NCBI RefSeq assembly: GCF_958298935.1
Contig: NC_084929.1
Span: 33,607,501-33,671,500 of the forward strand
Length of the DNA: 64,000 nt
Reading direction: 5' to 3'
Source: Phragmites australis
Lineage: Eukaryota; Streptophyta; Magnoliopsida; Poales; Poaceae
Below the pieces are notes generated by a model. That model was not told the DNA's origin, did not search any database, and was given only the letters and a program-made list of their open reading frames with translations. Below are positions 23,389 through 36,200 of the stretch, in pieces; position 1 is the first letter of the stretch, and the number at the start of each line of letters is the position of its first letter. Made by a program: the position numbers and the translations under genes.

Positions 23389-24099
23389 AATCTTTGTATA
23401 TGGTATGATGGAATGATCTTGTCTTGCTCACCGACTTTGATCTTGCCATGTTGGTGGCGCCATGCATCTGATTGCTCACCAGCTTCTGTGATCCTCTCGC
23501 TGCGTCCGATCGATTTCCTTTACGGCACGACCCATTCCACGTCGGTTGCCAGCGCACACGATGACCATTCCAACCCATCCGCGCCGGTTGGGCGCTGACC
23601 ATGGCCGTGCTTCCGCACCCACACCCCGTTCTGACAATCGGTGCGAGGTGACACCTTGTGTATATCAGTCCAGCATGCGACACCACCAGATCTCCATTCT
23701 GTCCGCCCGTGCATCGTGCCGTCCAGGATGCAATAGGCACTAAGCCTGTTGTTGCTGCGTGCACGCGGATGCCACTCTCGATAAGCTGGTCGAGTGCCTG
23801 GGGTGGTCGGCAAATGAAACAACGACCACCCCATGCACATGGTGCGAGACCTTGCCGCCGAGCGCGTGCTCTCTGAGGACCTTTCTCCTTCCTTGGGCGC
23901 AGTAGGCAAGCAGGCCTACACACATGCCGGCAAAGGCGAGCTTAGTAGGTGGTGACGTGGTGCAGGCTGATCTCTTGCGCGCCGCACGGCGCTAGTACGG
24001 GCCGCCTGGTGTGAAGGCGAATGTCATGCAACTGTGGGACATCCACACATTTTGTGCACACACTGCATCGGGCCGCGATAGGTACGCACAACCCATCAC

Positions 24100-24330
24100 A
24101 TTTCTCACGGTCGTGCGGTGCGCGTGCAGATCACCTTCATCATTGTGGACCAGTCACCTAGCCTGCAACATCACCTTCATCATTGCGGACCAGTCACCAT
24201 AATTGGTGTGGGTCAGGGTCGGGTACGCCGTAGAGACACCGACTTCCCTCACCACCTTGTGTACCACCAGGTCACGGCCTCCACTGCCGCTTCCTCTGTC
24301 TTTGCAGAACCTATAACGTGTTAGGACTGA
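24100..24330 (-). pseudogene. Ty1-copia gag fragment
   Basis: Minus-strand translation gives YPTLTHTNYGDWSAMMKVML, the conserved start of grass copia gag polyproteins (LTxTNYxxWxxxMKVMLQA). The segment containing WSAMMKV is duplicated in tandem (about 46 bp units, 24127-24218). No LTRs or downstream pol were found next to it. Confidence 0.7.
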
Positions 24331-25960
24331 TGAGCGTTGGCACGACGAGGATTGAAAGGAGCTTGCCATCGTAGGGTCTCTACACCATATGCAAAACCTA
24401 ACTCTTATGTCAATTGTCGGAAGAAATTCGCTCTCTCTCGGCTCTCACTCACTTTGTCTGCTCATGTTTTGCAACTCTGAAGAAGTTCGGACTTATTTCA
24501 GATGGTGAATAATAGAAAATTCAGAGAGCACACGGAGAAGGATTTGTGACGCAATAAGGCCGTGGCGTTTTCGGGGTTTTCCTCTTCCTTTTTATTACGC
24601 AAAATGCTAAGTCTTAGGCTTTGTTTTTTTTTTATCATGATTATAGATTCTAGCCGTAAAAGCAAAAGCAAAAACAAACCATCACAATATAAAATCTGAT
24701 TGTCACAATGCACAATTCAAATTGTACTATAAAAACTCATAATCCATAATTTGATGAAAAAATTATGAATTCTACAAACTAGACTAGATTCTTACACTTT
24801 AAAGCTCCCTTACTCCTACATCTAAGCAATGACTCGGCTAACGAGATCCACTCACCACTCTCCTAACATGCAGCTAACAGCTCTGAGTGTGGACCAAGCA
24901 CACCTCCGAACTCCCTAACAGACACGCACGGTTTAAATTCGTGCTCAAACCACACACTAATTTAAGTACACAAACAAATGATAAGATCACTACATCACTC
25001 TCGACGAGCCGGCCGGTCGGCAGGGAGGCTGGACGGCGCCACATGCCCACATCTTGCTACACGTTGATTCAGGTGGCGCCTGGCAGGCTACGGCCGAGAG
25101 CACGCAATCGCCTCTTCCCGGTCCAAACAAAAAAAAGTTCTAGTCCGTAACGACTACTGAAGATCTCCATTTGCCGGTGACATGCTGCCAATTGCCATGC
25201 AAAGTTCACTTCCAAATTCGTGTAGCCTGGGTGACAAATGAAGTCATTCTAATTCGAGCAGGTCAACATCACCTTAAACTGATACGTCATGCTAGTAAAT
25301 CTTGTGAAATGTAATTAAGTTTGCTCTGCAGCTTGGAACAAGAGGATTAATTCGACGCGAAATAGTAAACGGAAAACGATCGTCTTTGCTGGTCATTGTG
25401 CATCTCGCCACCCAGGACAGTACAGCCACGCACCATTCGCCGCCTGCCCGCCTCAGCCATACGGCAGTGCGGCACGCGCGCGCGTATGCCGCTCTCACGA
25501 GCCGGCCAGCGCCGCGTCTCGCGAAACGGCTAGCCACGGGACACATAACGTTGTTCAAATCTATTCTGCAGGTCTTTTTCATCTCTTATCTTTTAGAGGG
25601 TTTATATATATATATATATATACACACACATAGGAGATAAAATTTCTTAACAGATAAATAAAAATAAAGTTTTTCTCCTATATCGTGTCTTGTTTGTGCA
25701 ATTATTTTTTAAAGGATCTTTAAACTAAACCCGGCAACAGTGTTTCCTCAGTACGTTATCAGCACAAAATTTTGTCGAAGACCAAACTAGTGAAACGAAT
25801 CTGTCTGTGACCGAACTATACTGCATCAAATTCATCCTGTACCACGCGATCTATCAGCATCAATCCCTATTGTATGTGTATACTGAGCAAATAGATCTTT
25901 TATGGAATTGATCTGTTTGCTAGATCACAAATCATCGCATCGAGATTGGTTATAGCCCTA
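24331..25960. other. Intergenic, nothing recognised apart from a short TA/CA microsatellite
   Basis: No gene or element end could be supported. A TATATA tract passing into ACACAC lies at 25602-25630. Confidence 0.4.
25602..25630. repeat. (TA)n(CA)n microsatellite
   Basis: About ten TA dinucleotides followed by four CA units. A simple sequence repeat. Confidence 0.9.
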
Positions 25961-27275
25961 GCCAGGAAGAGCGAGGCCACACCGCCACCGCCCAAAAGAA
26001 AATCGGCCGGAACAAAAATGCATACGCTGAAATCGATATTGGTAAACTAAAGGACCTTGCTCCCGTAGTAAGAAATAATGAAGAAACACCTAAAACAAAT
26101 AATGAAGAGCAAGATAAAGAAGTACCTGAAAGTGCAACTCGTGATAAAATAGTAATAAATTATGTGAATTCAAGAGAATCCTGAAACAAAGCAACCACAA
26201 TAGTTGATATATTTCACAAATAAAATTGTCACAGTTATAGATCATGACTCTCAGTCTGCATCGCTAACTGAATGTAGAATGAGGTTAGATTGGGAAGACT
26301 AGCATAATGTAATAATAGCTGAAGTGTTGTCCTTAAATAAAAGAGATGATTTTATCAGTATGCCATACACCTCCTAACATCAAATCAATAGGATATAAGT
26401 GGGTTTTTGTTCGTAAGAGAAATGAAAGGAATAAAACTGTGAGATACAAATCATGATTACTTGCACAAAGTTTAACACAAGAACCATTCGTTGATTATGA
26501 AGAAACCTATTCCCCCATGATATGTGATATTACCTTTAGATATTTAATCTATATGACAGTCGACGTGGAGTTAAAAATAAAATTGATGGATGTTGTGATC
26601 GCATATCTTTATGAGAGCCTTGATTTAGCATTTATATGAAAGTACAAGAAGTAATACCATTGCTAAATCAAGATTGAAGAGATAGACATCTGTATAGCGT
26701 ATAATTGATGAAATCGTTATATGGGTTGAAACAGTCAGGTCACAGAATATATTTTTGTATATGAAGATGATCAGAATATCATCAGTATAGAAGAAGAAAT
26801 TGAAAGTATAAATTTGAAATGAAAGATTTAGGTGAAATCAAGTTTTGCTTAGGCCTACAGCTAGAGCATGTAGTAGATAAATTTTTTGTGTATCAGTCAA
26901 ACTACACTCAGAAGATGTTAGAGCGATTTAGTTTTGAAAAATTATTTCCTGCTAAAACCCCCATGGTCAAAAGTTCGTTGCAAGCATATCAAGATCCCTA
27001 TAAATCCAGAGAAGAGGAGGAGTATTGGGTACAAAATTCTCATACTTAAGTGCAATAGATGCACTGATGTAACTGACTAATTGTACTAGATCAGATATAG
27101 CATTTGCAGTAAACCTACTTGCATGATACAGTGTGAAGCATACTAAAAGGCATTAGAATGGTGTGAAGGATATTCTACGTTACTTGCGAGGTAGCGAAGA
27201 TATGGATTTATTCTACAGAAAGAATCAGGACCTAAGTCTGATTAGATACGTAGATGCTGGGTATCTGTCAGACTT
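25960..27275 (+). pseudogene. Decayed Ty1-copia reverse transcriptase / RNase H region
   Basis: Degenerate translation in order: IGYKWVFVRKRNERNKTVRY and LTQEPFVDYEETYSPM (RT start), then an intact short frame, MKDLGEIKFCLGLQLEHVVD, with QSNYTQKMLERFSF. Remnants of LTNCTRSDIAFAVNLLA, ILRYLRGSEDMDLFY and YVDAGYLSD (RT end and RNase H) follow. Many stops and frame changes are visible. No LTRs were identified. It stops abruptly at about 27275 where the Harbinger remnant begins. Confidence 0.8.
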
Positions 27276-27964
27276 GCATACAACTCTTCCAAACCCAATG
27301 CACGTAGTCGATACTCCCTAGCATGTAGTCGATACTCCCCAGCATCCCGGGGAACCCTCTCTGCTCGCCAATGGCTAATAGTCGAGCATTATCCTCTGCA
27401 GTGGGAGCGTGGAGGTACTCATCGGAGAAAAAGCAAGACAACAGCTTGGACAAACTTCCTCAGGGCGAGCATCGTTGTGCTACTCCTATCCGAACATACT
27501 CATCCATTGCGTCTGCACTGACTCTGTACGCCAGTTGCCATATGGCTGCTGTCATTTTTTGTAGGAGGCTTAGATCAAGCTTCCTAGTTGCATCCCTCTT
27601 CTGCCGAAACCATGGGTCATGGTGCTCCACAGCAGCGGCAATTCTCAAGAACAATAGCCGACTCATCTGAAACCTTATAGGGTAAACAATCGTTAGTACG
27701 GATCACAACATGCATATGTGCTGGATAGTGAAGATAGTCTTACCTACGACGGAACAATGTGTCACCATACCCTGGGTTATCGGCGAAGTAGTCCCTAAAT
27801 AGCATAGCAACACCTTCCCAATGCCCACGGTCTATGACTGCATGGCCAGGCATGGAGCCACGCTGCCGGCTGCGACCTTGGGATGCAGCCTGTTCCTCCT
27901 CGATGGCAACCAGCAACATCAATTCGTCCTCTTCATCGCTCGAGTCCGACGAGAACATGATCAT
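27263..27964 (-). pseudogene. PIF/Harbinger transposase, 3'-truncated and frameshifted
   Basis: Minus strand. Exon 1 is 27964-27744 (MIMFSSDSSDEEDELMLLVA to YGDTLFRR). A GT-AG intron spans 27743-27667. Exon 2 starts at 27666 with MSRLLFLRIAAAVEHHDPWF, QKRDA and SADAMDEYVRIG. A frameshift near 27460 leads to FFSDEYLHAPTAEDNARLL, then IGEQRGFPGMLGSIDYM. These are the HARBI1-type DDE nuclease N-terminal blocks; MLGSID carries the first catalytic Asp. A 21 bp duplication repeats MLGSIDY. Everything after VHWVWKSC is lost at the copia junction. A TATAAAAG box sits upstream near 28039-28048 (minus strand). Confidence 0.85.
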
Positions 27965-28632
27965 ATCTTCAGACTCTGATGCTCATTGTTTAGATGTTAA
28001 ATATGGAGGCAAATGTGCCTCTAAACTATGGAGGCCGCCTCTTTTATAGGGACTCTAGTCTTCTCAACGAAGTAACCCATGGCTAGCTTCCCCTGCAAGG
28101 TGTCAGGCAAGTGCATAATTCTTTTTATGGGAAGACTCGTGACCACGAAGCCAGCTCCCATGTGCTTCCTACCTTCCATGACAAGATTCTTGTACATGAC
28201 GCTAGCGGCGACACGGTACTGGCAATAAGACTGTTTTTGTATGAAACATAGAAGATGGTGGTAGAGAGTTTGATCGTGGAAAAAGATTGGGTTAGATGCG
28301 TAGCGATCGCTCTTGTCCCCATGAAAAATACATGTAGGGCGTATACGTACCACTGATACGTGCTGTATTGTGTAGGGTGGTGTTAGTTATGAAGAATGAT
28401 AGAATATTGGAAGTTTGTTGGGGAAGGGAACGGGGAAGGGAATATTGTTGGAGTGCAGGAACCTGAAGGGAATGAATCTGGGAAGGGAATCCCTCCGTGA
28501 AAAGATTTTGGGGTGGGAAGGCAAGGAAACGGTTGAGAATGGTCTAAGAGAGCAGGTGTAGGAGAGCCTGATGCACAAGGTTGTGGAAGGAAGAGCAAAG
28601 ATAGATCGAAATAAAGGAATTGGATTGTGTGT

Positions 28633-28646
28633 GGGGGGGGGGGGGG
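28633..28646 (+). repeat. Homopolymer run of 14 G
   Basis: Uninterrupted G run. Another run of about 11 G lies near 29580-29591. Such tracts are prone to length error in assembly. Confidence 0.85.
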
Positions 28647-28754
28647 ATGAGATGACTAAAAAAGAATGGTTTAATTTGAGTCATCTAATATATGATTATG
28701 TTCTTTGGAATAATATTTAATTTGAGTTACTTAATGCATGATTGTAGCAATTAA

Positions 28755-28973
28755 GGGCCTATTCGCCACAGCTCCAACTCTAAGATATATGTTGGATCTG
28801 GAGTTTTTATGATAAAATAAAGTGGTTTAAATTTTTATTTTTAATTTAAAATAAAAAACAAATAACCAAACTAAATACTCTCAATCCATTCACATCAAAA
28901 TATCTAATTTTTTTTAGAGCTAGATTTGATTACCTCTAAAAAATCTTGTATCTGGAGCTGTGTCAAATAAAAC
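28755..28973. mobile_element. MITE with GGGCCTATTCGCCACAGCTCC-type ends
   Basis: The left end reads GGGCCTATTCGCCACAGCTC, and the reverse complement of the right end reads TTTTATTTGACACAGCTCC. The shared CACAGCTCCA core and the non-coding AT-rich interior match the common grass family whose ends read GGGCCTGTTTGGCACAGCTC. TAA precedes the left end; no clean duplication was seen on the right. Confidence 0.6.
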
Positions 28974-30208
28974 ATAATATTGATTGTGGTCCTCAACGTC
29001 AATGCTTGATTAGAGCCATTAATGTTTATTATAGTAATCAACATGTGAGTGTGATTTTTATAGTGGGGAGGGGAACAGTGGATTCAGAAGCCTCGAAGCG
29101 TTGGATGGGAGTATAAGAATCAAATCAATGATTGTTAGATGAAATCAATCAGATTGTGTAAAATAATATGTGTATACTAAACTGGTGCCATCACAGATGA
29201 GGAAGGTGGCAACCACACCATGAAGAACTTGTCGGAGGTGAGGAATAAGGGGGAATGGGCAACGACAGAGGCAAGGACTTGGTAAGTGGTGAGGCAACAA
29301 TGCATGGAGTTGGTGTGGGGGGAGGGGGTTTGAAGGAGTGAGGAGCCGTTCAAGAAAAATCAGGTGCTAACTTCAATCCAGACACTCCAGTGAGAGGTAG
29401 ATAGACTCTAAACTAGATTTGAGCCAAAAAAAAACTCAGCCTGATTTTGCCCACCCAGTTAGGCCCGCTTAGTTGGTTAGCACCTTTCGAGGGCACCTAG
29501 TCGCAACAGGGAGGAAACGATGGTAGAGGTACTTGTAGAGGCGGAGGGTAAGGGCGGCGTGGGATGGTAGCGATGCGCATGGGGGGGGGGGCATCAAAGA
29601 CAAGTGGCGACGAAGTCACTAGAGTGCCAATGCCTGTGGAGATGAGGGCGAAATATTGGGAGGGAGTAAGAGAGCGAGGCCGCAAGAGCGACAAGTCGTA
29701 GGGAGAAAATTTCACTTCACAAACATTTGTTTATCCTCGTGAAATGACAGGTTTGGAAGTGGAATGACCGTGGTTTTTTCAATCCATGTGGTACCTAAAT
29801 TACCGTCAGAGTTTCAAATGGCAGCAAATCCATAGGCCAATTTGTATTCAGAGAATGGTCCGGAATCCTAACGGGATTTAAGACATCTAAACAAGCCCTT
29901 ATATTCGAAATAAATCGGGCTTTTATTGGCATGGTCCGACAACGGCCCGGCACGACCTCACGTCTACCCTAAACCAAGCTTCGTTAAGCCTTGGAGATGA
30001 CGGGTTGCTGGAATGCCGAGTCGGGTTTGCGAGTTTGGACCCGTCACCCGAACCGCTAAGCTTTGGTTTGCGGTTTGCCTTCTGCCCTTCTCCGTCCCGG
30101 CCTAGCGAGCTCGAAACACCCCAGCGTCTGGTCCCATGTCGCAGTAGGGCGGACCAAAACCCTAACCCTAGCTTCCTCCACCGGCGCCCTCCTCGTGAGG
30201 CCGTATCC
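28974..30208. other. Intergenic and promoter region of SWC4
   Basis: No gene was recognised between the MITE and the SWC4 start. The right end becomes GC-rich and contains the telo-box pair described separately. Confidence 0.4.
30157..30171 (+). promoter_or_regulatory. Double telo-box in the SWC4 leader
   Basis: AAACCCTAACCCTAG, two overlapping AAACCCTA-type telo-boxes, lies about 40-50 bp before the SWC4 start codon. These elements are typical of plant housekeeping and chromatin or ribosome genes. Activity is inferred. Confidence 0.55.
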
Positions 30209-33200
30209 ATGGACGCGAAGGACATCCTCGGGCTCCCGAAGACCCCCTTCTCGTCCTCCCAGGAGAAGAAGTCGCGTCCGCCCAAGGAGCCGCAGCGCAA
30301 GCCCGATGGCGTCTCGCGCGAGGTATCACCGTTCTTCACCCTCCCTCCTGCTGCTCGTTGCTGAGGTGCTAATGGCCGTGGGGATACAGGTCTATGCGCT
30401 CACAGGAGGGGTGGGAATGGCCCCGCTCATGCCGACCGTCGAGGCATCGCACTTGAAGCGTCGGCCTGCTGCCGAGAAGGAGAAGGTGAGCGTGCAACTC
30501 GTCTCATGTCTGTTGGAAATTGGGTAACATCTGAACTGAGCTGAGCGTTTAGCTATTCATAAGCTACAAGCATTTGGAGAACTTTGCGTGAAGAGTACAT
30601 TGCCGATGAATTGGTATAAGAAGATTGAAATGCTGACCTGTTCATGTATAATTATGTTTGAATTGCCAGTAAAATTTGCTCCTGGTTACCAGATTAAGTT
30701 TTATCATGTGCATTGTATCATATGTGGCTGCTCAGCAAACTGTTTTTGTGCCACATGAACTAAGTAAATTAACACGTAAATCCTGTTTGAAACAAGCCTT
30801 TTGACTTCAACCGAGTATATTAGTTTGCAATTAGCAAGACCTGCAACGAGAGTTGTGCTTCTATGGAGGTACCAACTTTCTGTATCACTTATTCATTTCC
30901 TCTGTGTTTAGTGAAGAACTTGTGCATTCAGATTTATGCAAAATTGCCTATATACCACTCCCCCTGAACCGTTTTGCAAACATACCACTCCCCAAGCCTA
31001 GATTACTACTTTAGCACTAGTTAGTTCCCCATCTTTTGCAGTCTACCACTCTGTCAGGTCCGTACGCTTTCTTCAACCTCCCACCATTGCTCCCCACGTC
31101 CTTGTGTGCGGTAGCCCTCCGTGTGAGATCTTTCCTATCTAGGCGACGTCCACCTCTCCGAGCCCCATTGGATTCGAGAACCCATCTCCCGAGGCTAAGA
31201 GATTCTCCTCCCCTTCTTACTCATCTTCCTGGAGGCATATCTGAGAGCTCGTGGCAAGGAAGAGGTCTTGTAGAAACGAGCAATCATCCAACCCAAGCAA
31301 GCTATGAAAGGGCTTCCTTAGGATGGGACAAGGAAGAAACAAAACTATGCATGCTTCGATTGAACCAAACAAGCAACACATCCAAGCTAGGCCCATTGGT
31401 CGTGCTCCTATGCCTCTCTGACAAGGACCATACCAGGCCAGACGAGGTTGCGTGCAGATCTCCTGCGCGCCAGGGCTGCACGTGTACGCAGGCGGAGGCG
31501 CGATTCTGCTCTGTGCACTAGCTGAGCCTCGAGGTGTGGCTGGGGTCAGTCTAACATAGCCAGATCTGGGTGCCGGAGAGGATGCACCGATGTCCTGTGC
31601 CAATGCTCGGCCTCCTCCGCAGCTCGTGCGGTGTGAATCATACGGGAGCCACGTGTGGGAGCTGGGGCAGGGGCTCCACGCTGGAGGTGGTGCAGCAGGA
31701 TTGTCGTTTTCACAGACAGGGGAGGTGTGCTTTGGCGACATGAAGAAGAGGACGGAGGCCTTAACAGCCTTGAAGGTGGGAGATGATCAAGACTGATCTA
31801 GGCCGTTGGTTTACAATCTAATGGTGCAGTGCTAGCCGGAGCAAGTTGCAACAACTACGTAGTGCTAAAACAGTAATTCAGACAGTAGAGTGGTATGCTG
31901 CAACTGGTTCAGAAATAGTGGTATCTAGACAATTTTACCTTAGATGTATCAAATATTTGTGAAATGTTGTATTTGTTATTCAGTATCAAGGAAATTCAAT
32001 TCGCATTGAACTTCACATGGAATGCAGACGATGACTAGTCGTATCTAGTTATTTGATGCTACTGGAGCTAGGGGACAGCTCTAGCCTTTAGGTGATTTAA
32101 CCTCGCCATTTTAATTACTTATGCAGGTAACATGGCAGTGGTTACCTTTCACGTCCTCTGCACGAACTGACAACCTGCAACTCTATCATTGGGTCTCTCT
32201 CTCATGCTTTACTAATATGCTGTAAATATTTAAAACTAAAATGACTAGCTCACATAATAACTGTACTTCTCATCAATTTGATTTTGCAGGTTAGAGTTGT
32301 TAATGGTGTTCAACCAACTGGTGACTATCAGTTTGCAAAATATAACAAGGTAAGAACTGTATTATGTTAGGTACATCATTGAGCAAGAAGCCTTCCCTGG
32401 GAAAATCTTGGGCTTACTCTGTTTCTGTTTATCCTTTCTTTTTGCAGAAGGTGGATATTCTTAAATACACGGATGAGGAATATGAGAAGTATTTAGTTGA
32501 TCCTGTAGGTACTAGTTACAATAAAATTGTGGAAATGTAGTGTCTGATTTGTATCTGTGACACGCTTAATGTTTTTTGTGCTATTAGCGGTTAAAATCCT
32601 GGAAAGAACCAATCTGGTCTTTTTGCAAATGTCCATTTTAAACTCTGTTTTCTGAGGCATAGTATACTAGCACTGAACTATACTCCTCTCTTTCCCACTT
32701 TCCCATCTCAACAAATTTACATAGTTACGTTCTAAATTCTAAACATCTGTTTGATGTAAACATCGTGCTTATTTTCCCAAGCTACCACCTTTGTAAGCAC
32801 TTCATGCTTATTAACACGTATTGCCTATTGGCGGTCCCTATCTCTGCTGATCTGCTAGGGTGTATGTCGGAGGGTTAACTCTTGTCGCAGGGATCATGAG
32901 GGACTCCTTTTTAGAGATTCGGCCGGGGGGATGATTCTGAATATGTTTGCCGGAGAAATAAATGAATATGAATGCGATGGCTGGCGGGGTGGAATGATCT
33001 GGTGCGGAATGAAATAAATGCACTGGGGATTTAGACAGGTTCGGGCCGCACGGAGGCGTAACACCCTACTTCTGTATGGATACTATAAATGCTCAGAGAA
33101 TGTCCCTTAAGGATGTTGCTAGTTACAAGAATGTTTGTCTATCCTAGAGCCTGTGGCTCCTTGTTCTTCGGTCTGTGTGTATCTGTTGGCTTTGAGTGCC

Positions 33201-36200
33201 CTTGGACTTCTCGATCTTCTCTACTTCCTTAACTGCTTCAACCGTGCAGAGCTTGCCTCAACTTCCACTTCCAACTCTTCGCCTTTTTTGCTTACTTACT
33301 TCCTTACCTTTGTCCACTGCTGCCAGCTGCTTTAAATACCCGTCGGCAGTAGCGTGCCCCGAAAGGGAGGGCACGAGTTCCAAGGCACCATAAATGGAAA
33401 AGGCGTCATCATAGCCTCTGTGCGAAGTGACCGGGGGTTGAAAACGCGCCCCGCGCCTGGTCACCAGTCGCCATAATGGCACTGGCAACGGCGCCGTGGA
33501 GAGGGCCCACCGGGCAGCCGCAGAACGGCCCGGCGTGCCCGCCCTGTCTTGTTCTCCTGCCACAGCAGCGCGGCAGACGGAACGCCTTGGGCCTTACGAC
33601 GTTATCCCGAGGCGCGCCGGATGGCACGGGATGGGACCCGTGCATTTAATGTCCCCACGCCCTTCTGCCAGAATATGGTAGGAACTGACACCGAGCGTGG
33701 CGGGAGCAGTTGGAGGTGACAGGCCACGCGCGCTCTTAAATGCGGCCTCGGGCTTTTCACTGGCTGACACCTCATCTCTGGACCCCTGTGGGGGCCACTG
33801 TCAGGGGGCTTTCTGGGTCGTCGGGGAACCGAGTGCTCGGGGGTCACTGTTCACTTCCCCGAGCACTCTCTCCCAAGGGAGCCCTTCCTCGGTCCTCGGG
33901 GAACTGAGTGCTCGGGGGCTACTGTTCACCTCCCCGAGCACTCTCTCCCGGGCATGCTTGTACGAATCCTCGGGGAACCGAGTGCTCGGGGGACGCGGCT
34001 CGCAGCCCCGAGCACTCTCTCCCGGAACTTCCTTCGTTGAGTCCTCGGGGTACTCGGGTGCCCGGGGGGCCACTGCTCGTGGCCCCAGGCACACCTCTCC
34101 CGGTATTTGGCTCTCCTGGTCACTTAGTCTTCGTGGTTCATCGGGGAACCCGGGCACTCGGGGACCACTGACTGTGGCCCGAGCGCCCTCTCCCGGGACT
34201 TAGTCTTTTTACCTCGCGGAGGTGACCCCGCGGGATGGCGCCACGTGGTGGATTGCTGGCCTGACCTCGGGATTCGGGGACCCCCGGTTCCTGATTCACC
34301 GACAGTGTACCTTTGGAGTATTTGGAATTCATAAATGAAAGCTTCCGTATTCTGCTTTTGGTGTATTCATGTTCAAATATTTCAAATATGTCAACCAAAC
34401 CTTAAGAAACAGGAAAAAAAGTTTTGCAGTGGTAGGACCTCATTGCTGATGGCCTCATTGCGTTTAATAACTCTACCATGAATATCTTTAACTTTGCACT
34501 CTTGTATACAATCAACCACTATGTCGAAATATTTGAAATTTCATAGTCATGTTTTCACCTTACCTGTATATGTTATTATTCAGTAATTCGTCTGCCTTAA
34601 CAGAATTTCCAGAATAGAACCAATGGACTGTATGTCTGGTATTGGTCAGCAGTCATTTTGGATATTCACAAACCTACTGACTTTTAGGGTGTTGAATTTT
34701 CAATTATTTTTTTGTTCACTGTTCCTTACAAAGTTTTAAAAGAAATATTTGATGTGCCTATTTCAGGCATGGAGCAGGGAAGAAACAGATCAGCTATTTG
34801 AATTAAGTGAACGGTTTGACCTTCGCTTCATCGTAATAGCAGATAGGTTTCCAGCCACTCGCAGTGTGGAAGATCTGAAGAGCCGTTACTATTCTGGTAA
34901 TTTAATCTTGATATATCTCGATGCTCAGATAGAACCCGCTTTGTGAAATTCTCTTCCATTGTTAATTTTCTATGTTTTACACATGCATTTATTTGCTGAG
35001 AAGCCAACATTGGTGATTTAATCTGGTTTATTCAATTTGTCATTCAATGTACAAGTAATTTGTCATATGTGTACTCATGTACAGTAACCTTCACATTGAG
35101 AAGGATTGGTCACATAGTTTTGTATCCTAGATCTTCAAAATCATGCTCTTATGACTTCTTTTCCTTTTTTACTTTCTTGAATTGGTGAATAAAAAATTCT
35201 AAGCATGTCACTGCATTTAGTCTGTTATACACTTTTCTCTGTACATGTCTTTCTATGTAATATTTAATGTTAACAGAGGTTAGGTAGTATCATGGATTCA
35301 TGGCTTAATTTTCACCTATTTAATCAATTCCTAAAGCTAAGCACATTTGTACAATCTAGTTATATTTCCACCACTTCAACCTATGCATTGTACTTACCTT
35401 CAAAAGGAAAAAAAAAAATCTACGCATTCTACTTTGCCTCTGTAGTCATTGTTGTTTTTATTTTTGCAGTTACTCAGGCTCTTCTAATTGCTAGAGCTCG
35501 GTCATTTGATGAAGTTTCTGGGAATTCTTCTTTGAAGGTAGTACTTAATTCTCTTCCCTACCTAAAAGTAATTACTTGATTGTTATGATAAATTTGCCCT
35601 GTACTTACATATGCCCACTGAGTTTGTTCTCAGGAAGCTTACGATGCTGCTCATGAGACTGAGAGGAAGCGTGCATTATCTGCACTTCTCTCCCGAACAA
35701 AACAGCAAGAACGAAAGGATGCTGAGGCAAGAAATTAGCTGACTCGTTTTGTTTACCATTTGCTAGATTCCATGGTTGTGTATCTGACTGCCTAGTGTTT
35801 CCTTTTCAGATTTTAGCAGAAGCAAAACGTATTATGGAATCTCGCGCTGCTAGCAAAGTAAGTAACCAATGAACGTGATTCCATGTTTCCTATAACATAA
35901 ATAATCTTAAACAATAGGCTTCTAATGGTAATTTGTATGGTATTTATGGGATGAGTGTTGCTTTTTTGTGAAGCAATTCATGACAAATCATCTAGATATT
36001 TGTTATTTGTTCAAGCAAATATCATTTTTACCATTTGGACATTCCAGGTGGCTGCTGATGTGCGGCATGATACTGTTCATTAACTCCCCTTGTTATTTTT
36101 GATCGTTGTTAATTTGAAGAGATAAATGGACTATCTGGTTGATGTTAATGGTATGGATTGTTGGATGTCTAATTGTTTGACACTTTGTCTGTAGAATGCG

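Noticed and set aside
25292..25582. Cys/Arg/Ala-rich minus-strand frame of 96 codons
   Set aside because: No conserved motif and no splice or promoter context. Likely chance in a GC-rich patch.
28021..28353. 110-codon minus-strand frame upstream of the Harbinger transposase
   Set aside because: It overlaps a TATAAAAG box and presumed 5' region of the transposon, and no transposase-associated (Myb/trihelix) protein motif could be recognised.
31036..31796. Frames of 161 and 174 codons inside SWC4 intron 2
   Set aside because: They sit inside the MULE-like element, contain no recognised domain and lack splice or start context.
33697..34203. Long open frame of 168 codons on the plus strand, with others overlapping on the minus strand
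   Set aside because: It lies within the tandem array of a solo LTR. The frame is open only because the GC-rich repeat unit lacks stops, and no protein family is recognisable.
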